From the NCBI GenBank assembly GCA_944323805.1, contig CALUTW010000006.1, positions 1 through 64,000 of the forward strand: DNA of 64,000 bases. Direction: 5' to 3'. Positions within the stretch are counted from its first letter, which is position 1; every line of letters begins with the position of its first letter. Origin of the DNA: an uncultured Bacteroidales bacterium. GTDB lineage: Bacteria; Bacteroidota; Bacteroidia; Bacteroidales; UBA932. The notes beneath the pieces were generated by a model. It saw only the letters and a program-made list of their open reading frames with translations. It was not told the origin of the DNA and did no database searches. Below, piece by piece: positions 45,601 through 53,586 of the stretch. A program made the position numbers and the translations under genes.

Positions 45601-46280
45601 TATTTTACCGAAGGATCAAGACCTTCTACCTCAACCTCGACCGTCCCGCCGGCAGTAACAGAGACATTATGCTCGGCGAACATATACTTGTAGTATTCCA
45701 TCCCGCTGTCATCGAATGTGTTCGGGGAAATACGGAGCTGGTCTGCATCAGCATCCCCTTCCGGAAGAGTGAATGCAATGGTAATGGAAGCGGACGTCCT
45801 CTCACGGACTTCTATGGACTTGACATCCGGTTTCACATCGTATGTAGCTATAGGATACGGGAATACAGCCCACTGTGAAGGCTCCTTGGCATCCGACTCG
45901 GCTCTGACACGTGCGAAATAGAACCTGTCCATGTCAAGGGTCTGCTTAAGTGATGTGGTGGTCTTGCCGTCTGATACTGCCGGGACTTCATAGGTACTTG
46001 CAGGCTCATTGTCAGCAAATACTGTTTCAGGGTCGGCAGTCTCCGCACCTTCAAACACTTCAACAGTGTATCCGGAAGCTCCACGCGAATTGGACCACGT
46101 GAATGTCACTGTCTTTCCGTCAGCTCTGTCGATGCTTGCGGATGTACTGCTCGGTGTAAGGCAGGCTCTGAGGTCGAGTTCATCGACCACCTCAGGCACC
46201 TCCTCGACGCAAGCTGTTGCAAGCGAAAAGACAGCCGATGCAGAAAGAATAACTGTCAGTATAGATGATAATCTTTTCAT
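42681..46280 (-). CDS. Multi-module surface lipoprotein (DUF4957/DUF5123-like), pectin PUL
   Basis: The 1199-residue lipoprotein has a lipobox ending at C24 (SLATAC) followed by an acidic EEVPEVVDE stretch, as in surface-exported lipoproteins. Two FN3-like domains (about 40-150 and 160-250) precede a beta-helix-like region (260-600: IGRFTVPEG, LHLEGLNFDGQ, FNNNTLNH, EMTGNVFLN) of DUF4957/DUF5123 type, which occurs in pectin PULs. An FN3-like module lies near 775-880. Three carbohydrate-binding-like modules follow the pattern of aromatic and polar residues (about 625-770, 885-1050, 1060-1199). It is probably the pectin-binding protein of the SusCD complex. Confidence 0.72.
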   Translation of the reverse strand: MKRLSSILTVILSASAVFSLATACVEEVPEVVDELDLRACLTPSSTSASIDRADGKTVTFTWSNSRGASGYTVEVFEGAETADPETVFADNEPASTYEVPAVSDGKTTTSLKQTLDMDRFYFARVRAESDAKEPSQWAVFPYPIATYDVKPDVKSIEVRERTSASITIAFTLPEGDADADQLRISPNTFDDSGMEYYKYMFAEHNVSVTAGGTVEVEVEGLDPSVKYTLAVHYGSANRGEVSAWTKPSLEDATPVNTSEALVQALADGAREILVAYSETPYVISTIEGENVTDTQLGLNETKEINVYGDGTADGKMPTIIGRFTVPEGLASLHLEGLNFDGQDYALSHTIQIGEKVTTDITSISMLNCTVTGYKHGFFYYSNEVNSKAGIGKLSFSNIMVTDIAGEGGNGFDIRQACTIGDISITESTFSEGFRTFMRIDAATVATLKFNNNTLNHLCHIENGNNKGLFYIGSGKGNVVIPTFEMTGNVFLNMNGNATRTVFFSDEKGVPTKMSNNFYYRLGEGFWAPEELNGEKINVNGKGKLTQSQGLAGGGAILAADPCVNSEDGILNINSSSAAGVMVLDAKAGDPRWFAEYVPEPLPELEPVVYESVWTLDQETFDSSIDESTVIANTEFYIQENPIRVTDKGFEFTAEATLSSSGVPSDCAMGFLIDGPGSVVLSTERSNSGTANDHISVALGDAEGTAAEVMGAAYAGASGVKVALPNILPGTRQKVYIYACGPVVLTALSWIESTDTGETPKLATPVVSIDNPSVDDTFEGNVTISWPAVPFAASYELKINDQTISVPAGEASEDVTYTLTPSSMEPGTYTITVQALKDENDPGRENSDVSEPVTFTLAETLKQVSASVPTSWGAADFEYLFNTKSAGSKDTEVKEDFVYNNLYYLNGGGKCKFGQDENAAGVDAYRYQFGGSGSTTKQALQFIASGNGTLTIEAASSGSTDRYIGVAVGENLIVGETELMVPGTGENAKKAQIFNVTVTANAGDRVSIYSLGSGINVFSLTWTPEGYDPDAGIPYDENAINEAYMSDFENTATFPVCSLEVNTTIEKVTYAATSSKKIYFDGERCKFLGAPGGFDADGLPTDRYASFKITMPGTVYYKLIASNKGNDDTNVSVALVLTKGDTKEVVFIDNSIADLTSSADVRSKQVTADMLTGSTSSAVVYVFSNNKNTNLYQIGFEPEE

Positions 46281-46294
46281 GTCGGTTTCAATTA

Positions 46295-48148
46295 TTAAAA
46301 TCCATAGTCATTTACCAGGGCTCCCTGGCTGTTTGTGATGGAGGTCTCGAATATCGGCCACCACTGCCTTGTATCAGGGTCTACGTCATCAGGATAGAGC
46401 AGCACCTTCTTGTTGCTCAGGGCTGATTCGGATACATATTTCGAAGCGACTCCCTGCGAGTTTGTATAGATCTGCCATCCGGCTCCTTCCGGACTTACGG
46501 ACTCGGTCGTGATCTCCCCAGGGTTAAGGCCGTACATCTCGATTGTGGCCACGCCCTTTGAATCCTGTCCGTAACGGTACCAGAGATAAGGGCCTATGTC
46601 GGTACGCTTAACCATGTTCTCAATCTCTCCCTGGGCCCCATCAAGTTTTGTCTTGAGTATGTTCCACCTGATAAGGTCGGCCTTGCGGAGGAATTCCCCT
46701 ACGAACTCGAGAGCCCTCTCGTCAACAATTGCATTGAATACTGCATCATGTCCGCTGAGTCCGTCCACATATGCCTGTGCTTCAGACTCATTTCCCCTAT
46801 ATGCACGTTCGCGCACTTCCAGGAGATAATCCTTGCCGTTGTTGGAATCAGTGTCCCCGATTTCGTTGGCTATCTCGGCTGCCATAAGGAGTATGTCGGA
46901 GTATCTCATCCATACCGGCTTTACACCGTCATCGTTACCGCCCGTATACGGGTAGTTCTCCATCCACTCGAAACGGTATTTGCCGAAATACCAGTTGGCA
47001 AGACCTGCAGGATACGGTTCGGCAGTGCCGTTGCCGTCCTTGTCTTCCCATTCGAAGTTGACGCAGCTGATATCCCTGCGGACATCATTCTCCCCGTATT
47101 TCCAGTAGAGAGTCGGGACAGGCCCGGCCTGACCGCCTCTGTTGGATGAAGTAGGAGAGAACTGTGTCATCCCGTTGTTGCGGACTGCAAAGGTATAGTT
47201 CCAGCGGCCGCGGGAATTGCTGAACGGAATTACCCATATCACTTCCTTGCCGGCAGTGAGGTCCATGTTGTTGACACCTCTCCAGAGCTCCTCATAGTCC
47301 ATGAGTTCCAGTCCGGAATTGGCTATGACATCCTTCAGGGCAGCAAGAGCCTTCGGATAGAGTTTCTCCTTGGTAAGCTCCGCATCTTCGGAAAGCCTTA
47401 CGGACCCGGCATTACCTGTTCCCACCAGACCGTCATCCGGTCTGAGCGCATATCCTGAAGCCATCAGGGCAAGTCGCGCGTAGAGACCCTTGGCAAGAGC
47501 CAGGCTCGCACGGTCGGTAGTCATGGTAGCGGCACTCTGGCCCGGCCATGCCATATAGTCGAAGGACTCCTCAAGATCTGCAAGGAGCTGCCTGTAGATT
47601 ACATCCCTGTCTGACTTGTTGATATAGATGGTCTCAGGGGTAACAGGCTCGAAACGTGCAGGAACCTCTCCGAATGCCTTCAGGAGCTCGGTGTAGAGCA
47701 CCGCCCTCATTGTCAGGGCCTCGCCGAGAAGTGCTGCCATCTCAGGCCTGTTGTCCGGGTCTCCATACTGGCGGATGCCCTTGATGGCAAGATTGGCCCT
47801 TTCGATACCGGCAAACAGCTCGTTGTAAGGTCCGTCTGCAAGATTGAGCTGGCTGTTATTGACAGTAATCTGGTATTGTGCTATCTGGGATTTGGCATCC
47901 TGGGTATTCGATATATACCATTCAATATCGGTATTGTACCCGTACCAAGGAAGATAACGTCCCCTGTGCCCGTTGGTATGCCCGAACACTTCATAGATGG
48001 AATAGAGCTGGTACTCGGTGAGCGTCGGGTCAGAGAACACGGTCGTATCATCGAAAGTCGACTTGGACTCTGTCGTCAGGTCGCAGGATACGAGGGACAT
48101 GCCTGCCGCGATACCTGCACTGATAAATATTCCTTTTATTATATTCAT
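46295..48148 (-). CDS. SusD/RagB-family lipoprotein (pectin PUL)
   Basis: The 617-residue lipoprotein has the lipobox MSLVSC and the SusD helical scaffold: NLAIKGIRQYGD, ALTMRAVLYTELLKAFGE, a surface-glycan loop region, and the C-terminal signature VDERALEFVGEFLRKADLIRWN. It caps the SusC transporter encoded 18 bases upstream. Confidence 0.92.
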   Translation of the reverse strand: MNIIKGIFISAGIAAGMSLVSCDLTTESKSTFDDTTVFSDPTLTEYQLYSIYEVFGHTNGHRGRYLPWYGYNTDIEWYISNTQDAKSQIAQYQITVNNSQLNLADGPYNELFAGIERANLAIKGIRQYGDPDNRPEMAALLGEALTMRAVLYTELLKAFGEVPARFEPVTPETIYINKSDRDVIYRQLLADLEESFDYMAWPGQSAATMTTDRASLALAKGLYARLALMASGYALRPDDGLVGTGNAGSVRLSEDAELTKEKLYPKALAALKDVIANSGLELMDYEELWRGVNNMDLTAGKEVIWVIPFSNSRGRWNYTFAVRNNGMTQFSPTSSNRGGQAGPVPTLYWKYGENDVRRDISCVNFEWEDKDGNGTAEPYPAGLANWYFGKYRFEWMENYPYTGGNDDGVKPVWMRYSDILLMAAEIANEIGDTDSNNGKDYLLEVRERAYRGNESEAQAYVDGLSGHDAVFNAIVDERALEFVGEFLRKADLIRWNILKTKLDGAQGEIENMVKRTDIGPYLWYRYGQDSKGVATIEMYGLNPGEITTESVSPEGAGWQIYTNSQGVASKYVSESALSNKKVLLYPDDVDPDTRQWWPIFETSITNSQGALVNDYGF

Positions 48149-48166
48149 GACTTTTCGTATTAGAGA

Positions 48167-51100
48167 TTAGAATGTGAGGTTCAATCCGACAACAAAGCCG
48201 ATGCTCTTAGGATAGGCCGAGTAGTCAACGCCTGGAGTCAGAGGTGTGGACCTTCTGGTGTCGACCTCCGGGTCATAGCCGGAATACCTTGTGAGGCAGA
48301 ACAGGTTGGTACCTGTCACATAGAAACGCAGACGGGATATCTTCGCCTTCATTGTAAGATGCGATGGAAGCGTATATCCGATTGTCGCAGACGAGAGTCT
48401 CAGGAATGAACCGTCCTCGACAGCCCAGTCGGAGAAGACTGCATTGCCGACAGCCGGAGACCAGAGGGTCGCGCCCTCATTGGCAGCGGCGAGCTCCTCA
48501 GGATTCGTATAGAGCTCTCCTGTCTCCCAGTTGACATTGGTCCATCTCTGTTCCCCTGTCTTCATGAGATTCCTTCTCTCGTACTTCCTCGAAGAAGTGA
48601 ACTCTATCTTGTTGGCATTGTAGATGTCGTTGCCGAAGACATAGTTGAAATTGGCAGCAAAGTCGAATCCGTACAGATAACCTGTCAGGGAGATACCGCC
48701 TGTACCTATAGGAAGGGCATTACCGATGACACGCTTGTCAGCCGAAGTAATCTTATTGTCCCCGTTCATGTCCTTGAGTTTCATTGCTCCCGGACGGAGA
48801 TACTCCTCGCCGATGACCTCGCTTGCATCGACCACTCCCGGGGCAAGTTCCCATTCCCCTGTGGCTGAATTATAGTTGAAGTCGTCAACTCCGTACATCC
48901 CGTCGGAGAAATATCCGTACATGTTGCCGAGAGGCTGACCTGGCTCAACGACATAGTCGACGCCGATTTCCGATGAAGCCCATCTGGACTCCGACTCGAT
49001 GCGGTTCAGACCTCCGAGGCTCAGAACCTCATTCTCATTGAGGCTTATATTGGCACCGAGAGTAAGACCGAAATTGTCTTTCTCCACAAGCACCGCACTC
49101 AACGACACCTCGAGACCCTGATTCCTTGTGGAGCCCATGTTCCTGTACTGGAACTCATAGCCTGAGCCGGCTGTAGGGAACTGGATGAGAAGGTCCTTCG
49201 TAGTATTGTGGTACAGTTCGACGGAACCGTTCAGCCTGCCCTTGAAGAATGAGAAGTCGAGTCCGACGTTGTGGGACAGGGTCGTTTCCCATGTCAGGTC
49301 CTTATTGGCCATGATAGTGTCGCCTCCGTCAGTGACTGTAGACCAGTAGGTATTGCCCATGGAAATCCATGAAGTGCTGTTGGAAGCGAAATTCAGGGCT
49401 GTCATTCCGGAAGGTATGTTGTTGTTTCCGGCGGTACCGAAGCTGTAGCGCAGCTTGAGGTTGTCGAGCCAGCTGGAAGCGTTCTTCATCCATGGCTCGT
49501 TGGAAATTGTCCAGGATGCCGCTGCTGAAGGGAAGTAGCCCCACTGGTTGCCTTCCGAGAACTTGGACGAACCGTCGGCCCTCATCGTGGCAGATACCGA
49601 ATACCTCTCGTCGAACACATAGTTGACACGGGCGAAAAATGACAGGAGCCTGTCATTAGGGTCATAATAGTTGTTTGTGGAGATTGCAGTACCGGTCGAC
49701 ATGAAGTTCCAGGCTGTCTCTGAATCGAAGAAATCAGGGAAGTTCTCCACCATCGCAGTCAAGGTGTTGGACTTCGTCACGATATATTCCTGTCCTAGCA
49801 GGATGTCAAGATTGTGGCGGCTGTCCTTGAATACCTCCTCGAAGTTGTAGCTGAGGGTGTTGGTATTGCGGATTCTCTGCCTGTAAAGGTCGGTGTACTG
49901 TGCTGCAGGCTTGTTCTTGTACTGGGCATTGTTACCCACATAATAGGTTGTAAGTCCATAGAAACGGTTGTTCTCCTGAGAATAGTCATCGAGACCTCCT
50001 TCAACCTTGAGATTGAGGTTGTCTATGATATGCCAGGTAACCGCACCGTTTATTGTCCAGTTCCTGCGGATACGCTTGTTGTCGTTATCTGCGACAGACT
50101 GGAGAGGCGGGGCATTGTCCCCATAGTCCTCTTCAAGGTCGGAACCCTCGATAGCACCGACAAGAGGTATCGGGGTATACTGGACCGCATGCTTGAGACG
50201 TCCGTTTCCGGAAGTCGAGCCGGAGTCATTGATGGAGTTGGCTCCCGATCCCATGATAGTGGTATGGGAATACCTTGCATTTACATCGAATGTAATCTGC
50301 TTGATAGGCTTGTAGCTTGTCTTGAAATTGAGGTTGTCCCTCTTGTAGCTGGAGCCTGTCATGATGGCGTTGTCTCCGAGGTGGGAATAGCTGGCAGTCC
50401 ATCTTACCTTGTCAGAACTTCCGGACACCGATATGTTCTGGCTGAAATTGGTGCCGGTATTGCCGAACACCTGGCCGATCCAGTCATTGCCCTGCACATC
50501 CTTATAAAGGTCTATATCCTCATATACACCGAATGCCGGCACATAGCTGTCCTCGTATTTATCCCTGATAAGAGAGAGTTCATACTGGTTCCTGGCAAAG
50601 GTATAAGGGTCCTCGACCTCGATAGCATCGGCATTCGCCATCTTCTTCATTCCCCAGTAGGCATTGTAGGACACGGATATCTTGCCGCTTGTACCTGACT
50701 TGGTGGTCACAAGGACAACTCCGTTGGCACCTCTGGAACCATAGATGGCAGTCGAGAAGGCATCCTTGAGGACATCGACAGACTGGATATCGGATGCAGG
50801 GATATCGGAGATGCTTTCAACAGGGAAACCGTCCACTATATAGAGAGGAGAACTGTCCTGTGTGATTGAGCCGCCTCCGCGGACCCTGATCTTGATATCG
50901 GCATCCGGATCTCCCTCAGTTGTCGTCACCTGCACTCCGGCCATCCTTCCGGTAAGGGCCTCGGCTACCGTAGCGACTGGTACTGAAGAAAGTGTCTTGC
51001 TGTCAACGGATGATACGGAACCCATGAGGTCCTTGCGCTTTACCGTAGCATATCCGATGACAACTGTCTCCTCGAGGAAGTTTGCATCCTCTTCAAGGGC

Positions 51101-51382
51101 TACGTCGACCCTTGTGGAATTTCCTATGACAACATGCTGTGTCCTCATTCCGATGCAGGAGAACACGAGAGTCTTTCCTTTGGCGTCCGGGACATCGATG
51201 GCATATCGCCCGTCAACATCTGTCGAAACACCCAAGGTCGTGCCGTCGACAAATACGGAGACACCGACAAGCGGCTGTCCTTCCGCATCCTTGACAACAC
51301 CGCTGATTTCCTGGGCCGAAAGCGACAGAGTCGCGAACAACCCGACAATCAGCAGAGAAATCTTGTATGTCAGATTTTTCAT
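48167..51382 (-). CDS. SusC/RagA-family TonB-dependent transporter (pectin PUL)
   Basis: The 1071-residue outer-membrane protein has a Sec signal, a CarboxypepD_reg-like domain (about 25-110, ISGVVKDAEGQPLVGVSVF), the linker EETVVIGYATVKRK, plug and barrel, ending in the aromatic VVGLNLTF. It imports oligogalacturonides with SusD. A long AT-rich leader region (51383-51580) with direct repeats lies upstream, after the terminator of the other operon, so it has its own promoter. Confidence 0.93.
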   Translation of the reverse strand: MKNLTYKISLLIVGLFATLSLSAQEISGVVKDAEGQPLVGVSVFVDGTTLGVSTDVDGRYAIDVPDAKGKTLVFSCIGMRTQHVVIGNSTRVDVALEEDANFLEETVVIGYATVKRKDLMGSVSSVDSKTLSSVPVATVAEALTGRMAGVQVTTTEGDPDADIKIRVRGGGSITQDSSPLYIVDGFPVESISDIPASDIQSVDVLKDAFSTAIYGSRGANGVVLVTTKSGTSGKISVSYNAYWGMKKMANADAIEVEDPYTFARNQYELSLIRDKYEDSYVPAFGVYEDIDLYKDVQGNDWIGQVFGNTGTNFSQNISVSGSSDKVRWTASYSHLGDNAIMTGSSYKRDNLNFKTSYKPIKQITFDVNARYSHTTIMGSGANSINDSGSTSGNGRLKHAVQYTPIPLVGAIEGSDLEEDYGDNAPPLQSVADNDNKRIRRNWTINGAVTWHIIDNLNLKVEGGLDDYSQENNRFYGLTTYYVGNNAQYKNKPAAQYTDLYRQRIRNTNTLSYNFEEVFKDSRHNLDILLGQEYIVTKSNTLTAMVENFPDFFDSETAWNFMSTGTAISTNNYYDPNDRLLSFFARVNYVFDERYSVSATMRADGSSKFSEGNQWGYFPSAAASWTISNEPWMKNASSWLDNLKLRYSFGTAGNNNIPSGMTALNFASNSTSWISMGNTYWSTVTDGGDTIMANKDLTWETTLSHNVGLDFSFFKGRLNGSVELYHNTTKDLLIQFPTAGSGYEFQYRNMGSTRNQGLEVSLSAVLVEKDNFGLTLGANISLNENEVLSLGGLNRIESESRWASSEIGVDYVVEPGQPLGNMYGYFSDGMYGVDDFNYNSATGEWELAPGVVDASEVIGEEYLRPGAMKLKDMNGDNKITSADKRVIGNALPIGTGGISLTGYLYGFDFAANFNYVFGNDIYNANKIEFTSSRKYERRNLMKTGEQRWTNVNWETGELYTNPEELAAANEGATLWSPAVGNAVFSDWAVEDGSFLRLSSATIGYTLPSHLTMKAKISRLRFYVTGTNLFCLTRYSGYDPEVDTRRSTPLTPGVDYSAYPKSIGFVVGLNLTF

Positions 51383-51484
51383 AAAAGAACTTTTTTGGTT
51401 AGTACTTGTTATTACCGGTTATTTTGTTTTTTGCCTTGCGTGTCATTGTCCGCCATGCGGGAATCATCCTCTGCGCATTAACGG

Positions 51485-51525
51485 ATATGCGAAATTATCC
51501 ATTTCGGATTACTGTATATGCGAAA
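51485..51525. promoter_or_regulatory. Direct repeat, candidate HTCS operator
   Basis: ATATGCGAAA occurs at 51485-51494 and 51516-51525, spaced 31 bp (about three helical turns), about 100-140 bp upstream of the pectin susC start. HTCS regulators bind direct repeats near susC promoters. A related TATGCAAAT lies at 63947-63955 in the GH28 promoter. The operator assignment is inference. Confidence 0.45.
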
Positions 51526-51580
51526 AATTGTCGTAATGCTTGTATTTTTTAACACCAGGTCAAAATATCCATGCGATGCG

Positions 51581-51619
51581 TATAAAAAGAAGAGGAGGAT
51601 GGCTTCCGGGCCACCCTCC
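51581..51619 (-). terminator. Rho-independent terminator of the five-gene pectin operon
   Basis: On the minus strand GGAGGGTGGC pairs with GCCATCCTCC (one wobble), loop CCGGAA, followed by TCTTCTTTTT. It lies 50 bases after the PL1 gene stop. Confidence 0.82.
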
Positions 51620-51668
51620 ATGCAGAATCCGATATGGATGCGACGTATTATCCGCATGCCTGTCAATG

Positions 51669-53525
51669 CTAATCCAACGACTGGTATGTACCGCCGGCTA
51701 TCTGTGCCGCAACAATATCACGGACTATATAGTGCAGATACATCTCAAGGTTGGTGTACCGTCCGTACTTGTCAAGCGTGACTGCAGCCCCGTCCGAGGC
51801 GTCATCTGGATCGAGCCCGAATTTCTCTTCAAAGGCATCCGGCATCCCGTCACGGTCCGTGTCAACGGACGCATCCAGTTCAGCATCCGTAGCCACGTAG
51901 GCCGGCCATCCGCCGACTTCATCCTGGGAATCGATAATGCCGTTGCCGAAAGTGGCGGAGCCGTTCTTTGCATCCTGTGCCGCACGCTCGTCAACAGCAT
52001 CCCGGGCCAATGACGCTCCGGCATATGCCGTTACCCGTTCAAATGCGGCTGCAGCATCATGTGTACTCGTGTAGCAAGTCTTCGAATCGTCTTTCCTGAT
52101 CGGCAGGGGAGCTGTAAGGACTGTATTGTCCGGATTGTCCCGGCCGGCATCTCCAGACTGGTCATGAAGGTAGATCCCGTGCTCATAATGTGCCTCATCG
52201 ATTCCCTTCGTATGGTAATTCCCTTCGAGATACAGCTCGGGATATGATTCGGCATAGACCTTTCCGTCTTTCTCATAGTACCAGTAGGCGTCCACGAAAT
52301 ATCTTCTGTCGGAAGAAGAGCCCGGGCCCGGCTTGTAATAGTTGCCGACAATATTGAAATGTCCGGCCTCCCCGCCGTATGTGGAATTGCTGCCCCAGTT
52401 GTAGATGACATTGTTGCGGTAATCTACATTGCCCCTGTGGGTATTGACATAGCTTCCGTATATCTGCGGATGATCTATACGGGCATTGCGGCTGTTGTTG
52501 TGGGCGAGCAGATTGTGATGGAACGAGGCGTTCTTTCCGCCCCAGATGCCGCCGTAGCCGTGCGAGCCTTTTCCGTGCAGGGACTCATTCAATGCCTCTG
52601 ACAATACGCACCACTGCATCGTGAAGTTCCTGTTGGCATAGAATGAAGCGCACTCATCTATCGACCATGACATCGAGCAGTGGTCTATGATGACATTGTC
52701 ATTGTAGCGTCCCCAGAAAGCATCAGAGCCGTCTCCGAGCCCTGAGCCCTTATCACCGAGCCTGAAACGCAGAAACCTTATGACGACATTGTCAGCATTG
52801 ATCTCGACTGTATTGTCGGAGATGCAGATTCCGTCCCCGGGAGCCGTCTGACCGGCAATCGTAATGTCGCCGTCCTCAATCTTCAGGGGCTTTGACAGGC
52901 TGATGCGTCCTGCCACGTCAAAGACCACTATCCTCGGTCCGGATGTCTCTACGGCCGCCCTCAGGGAGCCGCTTCCGCTGTCATTCAGATTGGTCACATG
53001 TATGACTTTCGTACCGGAAGCCCTTCCGCCCGAAGTATACATTCCGCCTCCTTCGGCCCCAGGGAATGCCAGAGCCCCGAGAGAAGACTCAACCTCCGGA
53101 ATCATGAACTGCGAATACACATCGTCCGGGACATCCGGTTCCGGGTCAGGCTCCGGTTCCGGATCCGGGACAGTCCCGCCTGCCGTCACAGCCAGCGGCT
53201 CTGAAAAGTCCGAAGTCCTGCCGTCTGCAGAGGACCTTACCATGAAAGAGTAATGCGCCCCTTCCTCGAGGTTTTCAAATGTACATGTCAGGTAGGCAGT
53301 ATTGAGCTGCTCCTTCAATTCGCCTGAAGCGCCCTCAAGGCGTGCCGTATATACCTCTGCTCCTTCCACCTCATCCCATACAAATGTCGCCGTTGTCGCA
53401 GTAAGCTCCGTGCACCGCACATTTCCCGGCACGGAAAGCTGCTGAGGCACATCGTCAGGACCGGACTCCTGACACCCTGCCACGCCCAGAAGGATGACAG
53501 GAAGCATGAATACCGTTTTTTTCAT
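51669..53525 (-). CDS. PL1-type pectate lyase lipoprotein with FN3 domain
   Basis: The 618-residue lipoprotein (lipobox LGVAGC) has an FN3 domain (about 30-115), a D/P/E-rich linker (120-140) and a PL1-type right-handed beta-helix from about 150 (LAFPGAEGGGMYTSGGR), with the catalytic region AHNNSRNARIDHP near 340. The C-terminus has the EF-hand-like DTDRDGMPDAFEEKFGLDPDD common in these lyases. It cleaves polygalacturonan by beta-elimination, probably at the surface. It is similar over its helix to the PL1 half of the GH105-PL1 fusion. Confidence 0.88.
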   Translation of the reverse strand: MKKTVFMLPVILLGVAGCQESGPDDVPQQLSVPGNVRCTELTATTATFVWDEVEGAEVYTARLEGASGELKEQLNTAYLTCTFENLEEGAHYSFMVRSSADGRTSDFSEPLAVTAGGTVPDPEPEPDPEPDVPDDVYSQFMIPEVESSLGALAFPGAEGGGMYTSGGRASGTKVIHVTNLNDSGSGSLRAAVETSGPRIVVFDVAGRISLSKPLKIEDGDITIAGQTAPGDGICISDNTVEINADNVVIRFLRFRLGDKGSGLGDGSDAFWGRYNDNVIIDHCSMSWSIDECASFYANRNFTMQWCVLSEALNESLHGKGSHGYGGIWGGKNASFHHNLLAHNNSRNARIDHPQIYGSYVNTHRGNVDYRNNVIYNWGSNSTYGGEAGHFNIVGNYYKPGPGSSSDRRYFVDAYWYYEKDGKVYAESYPELYLEGNYHTKGIDEAHYEHGIYLHDQSGDAGRDNPDNTVLTAPLPIRKDDSKTCYTSTHDAAAAFERVTAYAGASLARDAVDERAAQDAKNGSATFGNGIIDSQDEVGGWPAYVATDAELDASVDTDRDGMPDAFEEKFGLDPDDASDGAAVTLDKYGRYTNLEMYLHYIVRDIVAAQIAGGTYQSLD

Positions 53526-53586
53526 ATAGTCATATTGCTGTTATATTGTTATCATATTTTCGCCAGCGTATATCTTTACCTGCCGG

